From positions 16,930 through 80,929 of the forward strand of contig JALSPK010000172.1 in assembly GCA_026986005.1 (NCBI GenBank): a DNA stretch of 64,000 bases, read 5' to 3'. The DNA comes from Saprospiraceae bacterium (GTDB taxonomy: Bacteria; Bacteroidota; Bacteroidia; Chitinophagales; Saprospiraceae). The translations under genes were made by a program, and so were the position numbers. Below are positions 8,775 to 18,737 of this stretch, one piece after another (the stretch's first letter is position 1; each line of letters starts with the position of its first letter). Under the pieces are notes generated by a model. The model worked only from the letters and a program-made list of their open reading frames with translations, did not search any database and was not told the DNA's origin.

Positions 8775-8905
8775 ACAAAATAAAAATGACATAAAATAAT
8801 TTTCATCTGATTCAAAAAGCCATTGGTTTTTATTTGAAACACATCTAAATAACCACTTTGTGATAGTATTTAACAATATTTTTACCAAAATTGCTTGTTA
8901 TTAAC

Positions 8906-8913
8906 TATATTTG
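8906..8913 (+). promoter_or_regulatory. Candidate -7 element TATATTTG for the 8976 gene
   Basis: This is an exact TAnnTTTG match 62 bases before the ATG at 8976. TTG occurs at 8891-8893, closer than the ideal -33 spacing. Confidence 0.4.
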
Positions 8914-8975
8914 TCTTCACGCTTTTGTTTAAAAGTAAACTGTAAATTAATTTATTCAATAAAAAACAATTAATT

Positions 8976-11048
8976 ATGAAAAAACTTTACACTATTTTAA
9001 CAGTTATTTTATTATTTGCTACATTATCAATACAATCACAATCTATATTGTTGGTAAATGATAACGGGAAAAATCCGGAAAGGGCAGATGCATTGAAAAC
9101 AGCCTTAAATGATTTGGGCTTGCCTTTTTCTTATTTCAATACTGTAGATAAGAATGCTTCTCCTACTGCTGATTTTATGGATGATTTTGATGTTGTGATA
9201 TGGTATACAGGCAATGATAGTGGTGGACTATATTTGTGGAATGCTTCAGATACGGTAAATACCGAATTAAAAACATATTTAGATAATGGGGGTATGTTGT
9301 GGTTACAAGGGTTGGATTTTCTTTATGACCTTTATAAAGGAGCTCCGGATACGTTTAGTGTTGGAGATTTTGTTTATGACTATCTTGGTATTTCTACTTA
9401 TGTAGCTCAATCACATAAAGATGACGGTGTTTATTCGGATGGCGTTCCTTTCTTTGAAGTAGATACTGCAAATGGAATATTCTCTTTGGATACTTTAAAA
9501 TGGCATTGGGCAACTATGTATTTTGCTGATGCTATGATTCCAACAGATAGCGCTAAAGCTTTGTATAAAATGGGACCTGCAGAATATGACTTGGGAGGGT
9601 ATGCTGGAGCAATTTATAATGAATCCGGAGAAGCAAAGATTATGACTTTTGCTACTGAAACCGGCAAGCTTGATGCTCAATGGAGATTGGATACTTTGTA
9701 TGCACAAGGATTGAGATATTTCAAACAATTTGCAAAAAAAGAAACTAAATTTGTTGAAAGTATTACTTTGTCAACCGACGGGAACAAAACTACAATAGAT
9801 ACAAAAGGCGGTTCACTTCAGTTTAGTACCACCGTTCTTCCTGATGACGCAACAGATAAAAATGTAGTATGGAGTTTGGAAAATAATACCTGTTTTGCTG
9901 CAATAGATCAAAATGGTCTATTGACTACCAGTCCTGTTAGTTTTGGTAATGGTACAGTAACAGTTGTTGCTACAGCTTCCGACGGTTCAGGTGTTAAGGC
10001 ATCAATGGATATCACTATTAGTAATCAAGGTGATGCTTCAGATTTTGAAGTGCTTTTAGTTGCAGATGGCAATTGGTCAGGTAAGGGTGGATTAACAAGG
10101 TATTTGGAACTGGACACTGCTCTTATAAATAATAACATAAACAAATTGGTTTATAGAACAGTTGAAACAGACGATATCCCGACTTTGGATATGTTGCAGG
10201 CTTTTGATGTGGTAATTTGGTACACAAGCAATGATCAAACGAACTTGAAAATATGGGATGTTTCCGATTCTTCCAATATTAAATTTAATGCGCCGTTGAT
10301 GACTTATCTTGACAATGGTGGTTTGTTGTGGGTGCAGGGAACAGATTATCTATATGACATTTATGGAAATCCTCCTGTAGCTGACTTCAAAGTAGGTGAT
10401 TTTGTTTACGATTATCTGGGCATAAAGACTTATGTTGCCAAATCTCATACTGATGCTGATAGCAAAAAAGGTGTTCCCCAGTTAGATGTAGTTCTTGATA
10501 ACGGTATATGTGAACTAGACCCAATTGAATGGTCTTATTCAAAATTGTGGCGTGTCGATGCTTATGCATTGACTGATGATGCTCTTGGAATATACAAATT
10601 AGGACCATCTGATTATATTTTAAATCCATTTTACGCTATGGTTTACAAAAAGAATGGAAAGTCCAGAATTATAACTTCTGCATTTGAAACAGCAAGATTG
10701 GACGACCAAGACAATCTTGATCAGTTATTTCAAGAAGTTTTGGCATTTTTTGAAAGTATAACTAATGATGTAAACGAAATCAAAGGGTATGTAAGTGATA
10801 TTGAAATTTATCCGAATCCCGTTCAAAATCACACAATCCTTTCTTACGACTTAGCTAAAAAAGCTAATGTGAAACTTTTAATCTATTCTATTGATGGGCA
10901 AATTGTGTACAATAGAGATCTTGGCAGTCAGATTCAAGGTAAATACAGTATTGATATATCAACGAACGGATTAAAAAACGGTACTTATTTATGTGCTTTT
11001 AAAGTAGATGATAAACAAATCACTAAAAAGATTTTAGTTGTAAAATAA
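8976..11048 (+). CDS. Secreted T9SS protein with duplicated domain around a BIG2 Ig-like domain
   Basis: A 690-residue protein with a signal peptide (to about residue 20). It then has two copies of one domain: residues about 21-260 (SILLVNDNGKNPERADAL, DVVIWYTGNDS, YLDNGGMLWLQGLDFLYD) and about 355-600 (DVVIWYTSNDQ, YLDNGGLLWVQGTDYLYD). They flank a BIG2-type Ig-like domain (about 262-350: VLPDDATDKNVVWS). The domain resembles the ThuA/DUF4350-type class-I glutaminase fold but shows no catalytic Cys, so a binding role is more likely (inference). Residues about 615-690 (IEIYPNPVQNHTIL..NGTYLCAFKVDDKQITKKILVVK, read in parts) are a type A T9SS sorting domain. A strong terminator follows at 11060-11095. 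Confidence 0.75.
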   Translation: MKKLYTILTVILLFATLSIQSQSILLVNDNGKNPERADALKTALNDLGLPFSYFNTVDKNASPTADFMDDFDVVIWYTGNDSGGLYLWNASDTVNTELKTYLDNGGMLWLQGLDFLYDLYKGAPDTFSVGDFVYDYLGISTYVAQSHKDDGVYSDGVPFFEVDTANGIFSLDTLKWHWATMYFADAMIPTDSAKALYKMGPAEYDLGGYAGAIYNESGEAKIMTFATETGKLDAQWRLDTLYAQGLRYFKQFAKKETKFVESITLSTDGNKTTIDTKGGSLQFSTTVLPDDATDKNVVWSLENNTCFAAIDQNGLLTTSPVSFGNGTVTVVATASDGSGVKASMDITISNQGDASDFEVLLVADGNWSGKGGLTRYLELDTALINNNINKLVYRTVETDDIPTLDMLQAFDVVIWYTSNDQTNLKIWDVSDSSNIKFNAPLMTYLDNGGLLWVQGTDYLYDIYGNPPVADFKVGDFVYDYLGIKTYVAKSHTDADSKKGVPQLDVVLDNGICELDPIEWSYSKLWRVDAYALTDDALGIYKLGPSDYILNPFYAMVYKKNGKSRIITSAFETARLDDQDNLDQLFQEVLAFFESITNDVNEIKGYVSDIEIYPNPVQNHTILSYDLAKKANVKLLIYSIDGQIVYNRDLGSQIQGKYSIDISTNGLKNGTYLCAFKVDDKQITKKILVVK

Positions 11049-11059
11049 ATGTATTTTGT

Positions 11060-11095
11060 AAAAGTGCATCTAGCTATTTAGATGCACTTTTATTA
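11060..11095 (+). terminator. Rho-independent terminator after the 8976 gene
   Basis: There is a perfect 13-bp stem, AAAAGTGCATCTA (11060-11072) with TAGATGCACTTTT (11079-11091), a 6-base loop and T-rich sequence after it. Confidence 0.9.
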
Positions 11096-11159
11096 TATTT
11101 GCCGGTTTGTTTTTTTTGTATAATTTTCAAGATTTATACAGGATTATTTTCACACTAAT

Positions 11160-12788
11160 ATGAGAAGGAATATGAAATTCACTAGTTTTATTCAATTTAG
11201 TCGCATTTCGTTTTTAATTATTGCTTTTTTCTTTTCAAAATCAATAATAACCGGACAGGTTTTTTCAGAATACAAAGCAAGTAGTATTGCAGAAAATTTT
11301 GTAAACCATTATTCTAATAATATTGCCAATTATAATATAAAAGGAGCTAAATTAATAGATTTAGGTGAAAATAATTCCGTATACTTATTTCAACTAAATC
11401 CTATCGGCTTCCTGTTAGTTTCAGCTAATAACTTTGATGTTATAGGCTTTTCTTTTGAAAATAATTTTTCCCTGAAAGAATCTAAGCTTAAACTTGTATC
11501 TTCTTTTCTGAATGAAGAAAAAAACACACATAGACAAACGGATTTATTTAGAAATCCAAATAACCGGACAGTAGGTCCTTTAGTGAAATCTCTGTACGGA
11601 CAGGTAAATTGCTATGATAACGACGATAAACTTATAAATGTCTCTAATCTATTTACTCCAAATAATTATGCTCCGGGATGTGTAGCGGTCTCACTTTCTA
11701 CATTACTTCAATATTATCAATGGCCAATAAAAGGAATGGGAAAACACAAGTATTCTGACAATAAAGGTTCGTCAAATGGCACATATCAGGTTGATTACGG
11801 TAAGACAGAATATGAATGGGAGAATATTTTAGATAGATACAACTATAAAAACACGAGCTTAAAGCAACGCGAAGCCCTTGGCGAATTGGTATATCATTCG
11901 GCGGTAGCACTTGACATGGATTTTGAGTTTAATGGCTCTACTTCAAATGTAAATAGAATACCTAAAGCAGGAAAAAATTACTTTAGGTTTATTGCCAGAG
12001 AAGTGCCTGCATCTTCATTTATATTTTGGAAAACAGTAGACAGTAATCTGGTTCATAAAACTCCTGTAATTTTTTCCATAAGTGCGAGTAATGGAGCAGG
12101 ACATTCAATAGTATGTGATGGATTCAAATACGACAATGGTTCTGAATATCATCATGTCAACATGGGATGGTGGGGAACGTCCAATGGATGGTACAAAATA
12201 CGAAATGGGTTTAAAGTAGGTGGTTACAATAAAATAGACCACGGGATTATTGATTTTATTCCTACACCAATGCTAAATGAACTTCAAATAAATAATGATT
12301 CAACAGAGTTTTCAATTACTTGGAATGTGAGCAAAGTCTTACTACCGGAAACATTTGAATTGCAATATAAAACTGACGAATCAGGATGGACAAAAATATC
12401 TGATACATTAACAGCTCATTATTTTAGTATGGATATTGATCCCGAAATTAAAGAGTATACTTTTAGAGTAAAAGCAAAAGTCAATGGAAAGTGGTATACA
12501 GACAGCTGGTCAAATACCGTAAAATACATAAGACATAGTACAGCTAATGATGATGTATTTGTGGGGAAAGCAGATTTTTATCCGAATCCTTTCCACAATC
12601 AAATCAATATTAAACTCAATGGGGAATACACAATTAGTTTATATTCATCTGAAGGAAGATTAATATACAGTAAAATAGAGTCAGGTATGTGTATCGTGAA
12701 GACCAACAACTTACCTAAAGGGATGTACATTTTGAAACTTCAAAACAAATCAAAATTGTTTGTTTCAAAGCTTATTAAACCGGATTAA
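11160..12788 (+). CDS. Secreted C10 (streptopain-like) cysteine protease with T9SS sorting domain
   Basis: A 542-residue protein with a signal/anchor at about 15-35, then a pro-region (residues about 36-130, including LNPIGFLLVSAN, typical of the C10 propeptide). The C10 catalytic domain carries Cys174 in APGCVAVSL and His315 in GAGHSIVCDG. It then has a fibronectin-III-like segment (about 375-455) and a T9SS sorting domain (ADFYPNPFHNQINIKL to the end). C10 enzymes such as streptopain and interpain are secreted endopeptidases. ATG 11172 is an alternative start. The stop is 34 bases before the SusC gene start, so they are probably co-transcribed; a close relative lies at 18738. Confidence 0.9.
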   Translation: MRRNMKFTSFIQFSRISFLIIAFFFSKSIITGQVFSEYKASSIAENFVNHYSNNIANYNIKGAKLIDLGENNSVYLFQLNPIGFLLVSANNFDVIGFSFENNFSLKESKLKLVSSFLNEEKNTHRQTDLFRNPNNRTVGPLVKSLYGQVNCYDNDDKLINVSNLFTPNNYAPGCVAVSLSTLLQYYQWPIKGMGKHKYSDNKGSSNGTYQVDYGKTEYEWENILDRYNYKNTSLKQREALGELVYHSAVALDMDFEFNGSTSNVNRIPKAGKNYFRFIAREVPASSFIFWKTVDSNLVHKTPVIFSISASNGAGHSIVCDGFKYDNGSEYHHVNMGWWGTSNGWYKIRNGFKVGGYNKIDHGIIDFIPTPMLNELQINNDSTEFSITWNVSKVLLPETFELQYKTDESGWTKISDTLTAHYFSMDIDPEIKEYTFRVKAKVNGKWYTDSWSNTVKYIRHSTANDDVFVGKADFYPNPFHNQINIKLNGEYTISLYSSEGRLIYSKIESGMCIVKTNNLPKGMYILKLQNKSKLFVSKLIKPD

Positions 12789-12822
12789 TAAAGAATATTT
12801 TTTAACAACAAAGCAAAAACAT

Positions 12823-15800
12823 ATGAAATTCCAAAATTTAATAAAGAATTTTTTAATTGCAGCTTTGCTTTTGGTTAGTGTAACCAAATCTAATGCGATT
12901 GCTGAAAAACACGACATATTGCAACAAACCTCTCTTAACACTATTAAAGGAAAGGTGCTAGATAAACAAGACAATTCTCCTTTGATTGGTGTTAGTGTTG
13001 TGGTTAAAGGGACAACTAGAGGGACTATTACTGACATTGACGGAAATTTTTCATTTAATCTTGAAAAAGGAGACAAAACACTTGTTTTTAGCTATATAGG
13101 TATGAAAACACAAGAGCTTGATATCGAAGGAAATAAAGAACTATTGATTTACATGGATAGTGACTCCTATGGATTGGATGAAGTGATTATTTCCGGAGTT
13201 GCTTCTGCTACACCAAAGAAAAAATTAACGGTTAGTGTAGTAAGTGTCAATGGAGATGATTTGAAAGAAGCTCATTCTTCTTCAGCAGCAGGCGCTTTAC
13301 AGAGCAAAGTAGCCGGCTTAAAGGTTATTCATGCAAATGGACTTCCCGGTAGTGGTTCTACAATGAGACTTCGGGGTTCTACATCATTAACCGGCAACCA
13401 GTCTCCAATGATTATATTGGATGGGAGTATAATCAGTACAAATCTAGCAGATATCAATTTGGATGACATCGAATCATTTGAAGTGGTAAAAGGTGCAGCT
13501 GCAGCTGCATTGTACGGCTCCAAAGCCGGAAATGGAGTTATCGTACTTGTATCTAAGAGAGGAAAAAAGAATGATGCTGGAGCATCAACAATAACATTTA
13601 GATCTGAAATGGGATATCAAAAGATCTCAAAAAAACTTGAACTTGCTACCCATCATCCTTATGTTTTGGATACCGCTTGGCAAAAATATCCATATACCAG
13701 ATATGACGGAGTATATTATTACAATGACATAAAAATAAGTGGCAGTAGGTCATTAACAGAAAACTCATATGCAGACCAACCATATGCAAGATTATATGAC
13801 AATCAAGATTTATTTTTCAAAAATGGATTATACCATACTGAATATATCGGAATTACCGGAAATGAGGAAAAGACAAATTTTTTGATTTCATTTGAAAACA
13901 ATAACCAAGAGGGTATTATTTTTAACACTAAAGGTTATCAAAGAAATAATATTAAAGTAAATATGGATAGATTTATTTCAGACAAATTAAAGATATCTAC
14001 ATCCAATCTAATAATAAAAACAAAATCAAATAACCCCGGATCTTACAAGTCTTTTCAGGATGTATTATTTATGTCACCGGATATTGATTTGAGAGCAAAA
14101 AACTCCGACAGTACCGATTATAAAATCTTACCTGATGATTGGTTTATTGCCGAAAATCCATTATATCCTCTTGCATATAAAAAGAAAGAAGAAAATAGAT
14201 TTAGTGTCGTAGGAAATGTAAAATTAAATTATTATTTGACTAATTGGTTGACTGCTGATGCCAAATACACCTACGAATTTAGAAACAAAGATTGGACTAC
14301 TATTACCCCAAAAGGATATTTGGTCAATAACAAAAGCGATTTTGACGGTAAATTATATAAAAGAAATTATAGAGAGTTTAATAAGAATACCCAATTGACC
14401 TTAAATGCAAATAAAAGATTTGGTGAGTTTACTACAAAATTAAAACTGAGTTACTTGTATGAAAACACACATTATACTAATGAGACAGTAACAGGGAAAG
14501 GTTTTATTTTTAGTGGAGTACCACATTTGAATAATACTGATCAAACCAAAGCTTCTCTCAATTCATATAAAGGAGATATTGTTTCGATCAATTATTTTGG
14601 CATTACTGATTTTGATTATAAAGATAAGTACCTCTTTTCAGCTTTGTATCGGATCGATGGTTCATCATTATTTGGTGAAAATGTAAGATGGAATCCGTAT
14701 TATAGGATTTCAACAGCATATAGATTGACAGAAGATATTAAAATCAAGGGTATTGATGAATTAAAGATAAGAGCAGCGATTGGTACTTCCGGTCAACGTC
14801 CAGAATATTCCAATCAATACGAAACTTGGGATATTTATAATGGAAAAGCAACCAAACGTAGTGTCGGAAATAAAAACTTAAAACCATCAAACACAAAAGA
14901 ATTTGAATTAGGATTTTACATGGATTTCTTAAACAGATTCTCCTTTGAAACTATTTATTCTAACTCTGTAACTAAAAACGCTATTGACAAAGCACCCCTA
15001 CCATCACATTATGGAGGATATGAATATCAATGGCAAAATATAGGTACAATTGGGAGTAACGCTATCGAAGCTAATCTGAAAATGGATATTATAAAACAAA
15101 AAGATTTCATATGGAAAGCCAATTTGATATTTGATAGAATAAGACAAAAAATATTAAAACTTGATGTACCGCCATATAAAAAAGGTCCTAAAAAAGCATT
15201 CTTCTACAAAGAAGGAGAAACTTTTGGAATGATGTACGGTTACAAATGGGTGACAACGCTTGAACAAATGAAGGAACAATTACCTGAAGGTAAAACCATA
15301 GATGATTATGAGGTTAATTCAGATGGTTATGTAGTACCAAAAGGTAGTCAGGGGACTGTTGATGAAATTCCGATTAATTTCGACAAAGACAATGACGGAT
15401 TAGCAGATAAAGTAGCTATTGGTTCAGGAGGAGCAGACTTCAACCTATCCTTAGGAAATACTATAAATTTTAAGGGGCTCAATCTATATTTTTTAATAGC
15501 ATGGAAAAATGGCGGTGATGTATATAACAACACAAGGCAATATTCCTACAGAGATTTAAGAGCTAAAGAATTTGACCAAAGTGAAAAAGCAGAAGGCGAA
15601 AAGAAAACAATTAATTATTATAGCACTTTCTATAAAAATACGGCAGTAAACTCGTATTTTATCGAAGATGGTTCGTTTGTAAAATTGAGAGAAGTAGCAT
15701 TGAGTTATAATTTGAATAAATCAATACTAAAAAGTATTTTTAGAGGATATATCCGAGGTATTAAAATAGGTATAGAGGCGAGGAACTTGTTAACAATAAC

Positions 15801-15921
15801 GGATTATAAAGGATATGATCCTGAGGTTGCCTCCGGTTCGGATTTGTCCAATTATCCATTTGATGATTTTGGCTATCCAAATTTCAGAACTTATTCCGCT
15901 TCAATTAAATTGACCTTTTAA
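12823..15921 (+). CDS. SusC/RagA-family TonB-linked outer-membrane transporter
   Basis: The frame is open from 12760, but ATG 12823 is preferred: it begins a signal peptide (MKFQNLIKNFLIAALLLVSV) and leaves the protease gene intact. The product has about 1,032 residues. It has a CarboxypepD_reg-like domain (IKGKVLDKQDNSPLIGVSV..GTTRGTITDIDG), a plug domain with the SusC signature (GLKVIHANGLPGSGSTMRLRG-type segment) and a long C-terminal beta-barrel ending in Phe (IKLTF). It imports oligomers through the outer membrane with its SusD partner, encoded 12 bases downstream. The length is typical. Confidence 0.95.
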   Translation: MKFQNLIKNFLIAALLLVSVTKSNAIAEKHDILQQTSLNTIKGKVLDKQDNSPLIGVSVVVKGTTRGTITDIDGNFSFNLEKGDKTLVFSYIGMKTQELDIEGNKELLIYMDSDSYGLDEVIISGVASATPKKKLTVSVVSVNGDDLKEAHSSSAAGALQSKVAGLKVIHANGLPGSGSTMRLRGSTSLTGNQSPMIILDGSIISTNLADINLDDIESFEVVKGAAAAALYGSKAGNGVIVLVSKRGKKNDAGASTITFRSEMGYQKISKKLELATHHPYVLDTAWQKYPYTRYDGVYYYNDIKISGSRSLTENSYADQPYARLYDNQDLFFKNGLYHTEYIGITGNEEKTNFLISFENNNQEGIIFNTKGYQRNNIKVNMDRFISDKLKISTSNLIIKTKSNNPGSYKSFQDVLFMSPDIDLRAKNSDSTDYKILPDDWFIAENPLYPLAYKKKEENRFSVVGNVKLNYYLTNWLTADAKYTYEFRNKDWTTITPKGYLVNNKSDFDGKLYKRNYREFNKNTQLTLNANKRFGEFTTKLKLSYLYENTHYTNETVTGKGFIFSGVPHLNNTDQTKASLNSYKGDIVSINYFGITDFDYKDKYLFSALYRIDGSSLFGENVRWNPYYRISTAYRLTEDIKIKGIDELKIRAAIGTSGQRPEYSNQYETWDIYNGKATKRSVGNKNLKPSNTKEFELGFYMDFLNRFSFETIYSNSVTKNAIDKAPLPSHYGGYEYQWQNIGTIGSNAIEANLKMDIIKQKDFIWKANLIFDRIRQKILKLDVPPYKKGPKKAFFYKEGETFGMMYGYKWVTTLEQMKEQLPEGKTIDDYEVNSDGYVVPKGSQGTVDEIPINFDKDNDGLADKVAIGSGGADFNLSLGNTINFKGLNLYFLIAWKNGGDVYNNTRQYSYRDLRAKEFDQSEKAEGEKKTINYYSTFYKNTAVNSYFIEDGSFVKLREVALSYNLNKSILKSIFRGYIRGIKIGIEARNLLTITDYKGYDPEVASGSDLSNYPFDDFGYPNFRTYSASIKLTF

Positions 15922-15933
15922 AATTATAAAAAA

Positions 15934-17412
15934 ATGAAAACAAGTATAAAATTTTTATCATCCTTACTATTGATTACAGGGTTTTTATTATTTTCATCAT
16001 GCCACAAAGATTTGAACGTAGAATATGACAATTTACCTGATTATGATAAAGCTCTAAAAAATCCGGAAGATGTGGCAAATATTGCAAAAGCCGGTTTTTA
16101 CAATTGGTTTATGGCTATGAACTCCAGTTTATCTCCTAGAATGGCAATGTGGGTAGCAGCAGATCAAGGCACTTGCTCATGGGCTAATAGCGGTATGTAT
16201 CATTTGTCCGATGAACCGAGAAAAGCTTTCAATAATGATGTATCATACACTTATGCCAATATTTTTGAAAAGTATTATTCAAGTATGCACGCTACAAATA
16301 GCCAGATGAATGATGTTTTGAAAAAGATTAACGAAGGGATGAAACTGGGAAATAATGGGAGAGATACAAAAATGATAACCGCTTATGCTAAATTTATTCA
16401 GGGTGTAACACTTGGTTATATGGGCTTGGTTTATGACAAAACATTTATCGTCACAGAATATTCTGATCCTAAAACAGTAGAACTTTCAGATTATACTGAA
16501 GTGATAGATTCTGCTATTGCTAAATTGGATGAAGCAATTGCTATTTGCAAAAAGAAAAATTTTAAAATCCCTTATGATTGGATAAACGGTAGAGAGTATA
16601 AATCTAAAGAATTAGCAAAAATAGCAAATAGTTATGTTGCAAGGCTTTTGGTTAGTGCACCGAGAAATAAAGCTGAAAACGAAAATATAGATTGGAACAG
16701 AGTAATGAAATATGCAAATAATGGTTTTGACGAAGACTTTACGGTTTATATGGACGATGTTAATTGGGTAAGTTATTTCAGGTATTATACAGTACGTCCC
16801 GGATGGGCAAGAATTGATTGTAGGATTATAAATCTGATGGATACGGATTATCCAAGTAGATTTCCAGCAGATGGACAAAATCCTCCGGCAGCAGAATCAG
16901 ATGATGCTCGCTTAGCTTCCGATTTCTCATTCAATGCTTCTAACAATATGAAACCCGAAAGAGGTTATGTGCATTATTCCAATTACGAATATACACGTTA
17001 CCCGTATAAAGTATCAGTTCATACAGGCGATGTTCCGATTTTTCTTAAAGCTGAATTGGATTTGATTAAGGCAGAAGCAATGGTTCATTTAGGTGATCTA
17101 ACCGGAGCAATAGACATAATTAATAACGGAACCAGAGTATCAAGAGGCAATCTTCCGAAATTATCCTCTTCTTCAAATGAAGAACAAATACTAAAAGCAA
17201 TATTCTACGAAAGAGATATCGAACTTATACAAACAGGTTTTGGTATTGCATTTTTCGATATGAGAAGAAGAGACTATTTGCAGGAAGGTACATTATTGCA
17301 TTTTCCTATTCCAGGTAAAGAATTGGCCGTTTTAGAATTAAAACACTACACTTACGGAGGAGTAGCAAATGCCGATGGCGTAAATACCTCTAATGGAGGT
17401 TGGGATAAGTAA
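15934..17412 (+). CDS. SusD/RagB-family surface lipoprotein
   Basis: A 492-residue lipoprotein (LLFSSC, Cys23) of the RagB/SusD family, the lid protein that binds ligand over a SusC barrel. The family architecture is visible: N-terminal helical TPR-like region, a long central segment, and C-terminal EEQILKAIFYERDIELIQTG followed by FFDMRRRDYL. Its place directly after the SusC gene defines the pair. Flanking proteases instead of glycoside hydrolases suggest a peptide rather than glycan cargo, as with RagAB of Porphyromonas (inference). Confidence 0.95.
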   Translation: MKTSIKFLSSLLLITGFLLFSSCHKDLNVEYDNLPDYDKALKNPEDVANIAKAGFYNWFMAMNSSLSPRMAMWVAADQGTCSWANSGMYHLSDEPRKAFNNDVSYTYANIFEKYYSSMHATNSQMNDVLKKINEGMKLGNNGRDTKMITAYAKFIQGVTLGYMGLVYDKTFIVTEYSDPKTVELSDYTEVIDSAIAKLDEAIAICKKKNFKIPYDWINGREYKSKELAKIANSYVARLLVSAPRNKAENENIDWNRVMKYANNGFDEDFTVYMDDVNWVSYFRYYTVRPGWARIDCRIINLMDTDYPSRFPADGQNPPAAESDDARLASDFSFNASNNMKPERGYVHYSNYEYTRYPYKVSVHTGDVPIFLKAELDLIKAEAMVHLGDLTGAIDIINNGTRVSRGNLPKLSSSSNEEQILKAIFYERDIELIQTGFGIAFFDMRRRDYLQEGTLLHFPIPGKELAVLELKHYTYGGVANADGVNTSNGGWDK

Positions 17413-17442
17413 TTTTTTTTAAAAAACTAAATTAAAACCAAA

Positions 17443-18663
17443 ATGAGATTAATTATTAACAAATTGTTTGTGATTTTTGTAACTATTTTATGCTTTCAAA
17501 GCATGATAGTGGCACAAAATAACGTGAGCACACTAAAATTTGACGGGGTCAATGATTATGTAAAGTATGCTGATGATGTCTTGGTAAATGCATCTAATTA
17601 TACTATTGAAGCTTGGGTTAATTTACCCGGGGGAGCAAATACTGGAGGTAGGATAGTTCAAAGATTTGGTTGCTATATGCTTTACTACGGAACTTCAAAC
17701 AATAAACTTTCGTTTGGGATTTATCAAGCGAGTAATTCACAGTGGTATTATTATCATTCCAACAACAATGTTTTGCCTGATGATTTTGAATGGCATCATG
17801 TAGCAGTTATAAGAAAATCAAGCCCTGCTTCATTAAAATTATATGTGGATGGGATTGATGTTACAAGTACGTCATATTCTGGAAAAACATTAAGAAATAT
17901 ATCGGGAAGAAATTTGTATATAGGAAATGACGGAGGAGGAGACCACTATTTCAAAGGTAAAATAGATGAGATTAGATTAAAAAATGTTGCTGAAGATATT
18001 TCTGGTCTTAATACTGATAAAAATGATTCTGAATATACTGTTGATGCAAACACCGAAGCACTATTCCACTTCAACGAAGCTTCAGGTACAACTACAGCTA
18101 ATGAAGCAGGTGGATCTGCAACTATTCACGGAGCAACGTGGGGTACAATTGGAGATCTATGGTTTCCAATTGAACTTGCGGATTTTAATGCTAAAAGAGC
18201 GAATGGAAATATATTTTTGAACTGGGTCACTTTTTCTGAAATAAATAATAAGGGTTTTGAAGTACAGCGTAGCATTGATGGGATTACTTGGAAAACATTA
18301 GGTTTTGTAGAAGGGCATGGAACATCCAGAGATAGGATAAATTACGAATTTGTCGATAAAAACCCTGAAAATTTGAATTATTACAGATTAAAGCAAATGG
18401 ATTATGATGGAGGAAGTACCTATTCTAATATTATTTCTATTGTTTTTTCAAAAAATAATAGTATAACACTTTATCCAAATCCAACTAATAATATAGTTAA
18501 TATTGCAGGTTTAAATACCGAAAGTGAATATACTATTTACAACAAATCGGGTATGGTAATACAAAAAGGAATAACAAATAAAAATATAGATATCAAAGAT
18601 TTTAAAACAGGATTGTACTATCTGAAAATTAAATGTAAAGTGCATAAGTTCGTGAAATTGTAA
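17443..18663 (+). CDS. Secreted LamG-domain protein with T9SS sorting domain
   Basis: A 406-residue protein with a signal peptide (to about residue 25), then a LamG/concanavalin-like domain (about 30-205: LKFDGVNDYV, YTIEAWVNL, WHHVAVIRK, LYVDG, KGKIDEIRLKN). A fibronectin-like beta segment (about 250-325: LNWVTFSEINNKGFEVQRS) and a T9SS sorting domain (ITLYPNPTNNIVNI to end) follow. LamG domains bind carbohydrate or protein; no catalytic residues are seen, so it is probably a surface binding protein. It lies 30 bases after the SusD gene, in the position often held by a third surface-exposed binding protein of a Sus locus. Confidence 0.8.
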   Translation: MRLIINKLFVIFVTILCFQSMIVAQNNVSTLKFDGVNDYVKYADDVLVNASNYTIEAWVNLPGGANTGGRIVQRFGCYMLYYGTSNNKLSFGIYQASNSQWYYYHSNNNVLPDDFEWHHVAVIRKSSPASLKLYVDGIDVTSTSYSGKTLRNISGRNLYIGNDGGGDHYFKGKIDEIRLKNVAEDISGLNTDKNDSEYTVDANTEALFHFNEASGTTTANEAGGSATIHGATWGTIGDLWFPIELADFNAKRANGNIFLNWVTFSEINNKGFEVQRSIDGITWKTLGFVEGHGTSRDRINYEFVDKNPENLNYYRLKQMDYDGGSTYSNIISIVFSKNNSITLYPNPTNNIVNIAGLNTESEYTIYNKSGMVIQKGITNKNIDIKDFKTGLYYLKIKCKVHKFVKL

Positions 18664-18737
18664 ATCCAAGTAATCTGTGTGAGAAGAACTGTGCAATCAA
18701 TAGTTACTATTAATTTTTATATTTTAATAAATCAAAG

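Noticed and set aside
12760..12822. Upstream extension of the SusC-like protein
   Set aside because: It overlaps the protease gene and places 21 polar residues before a normal signal peptide.
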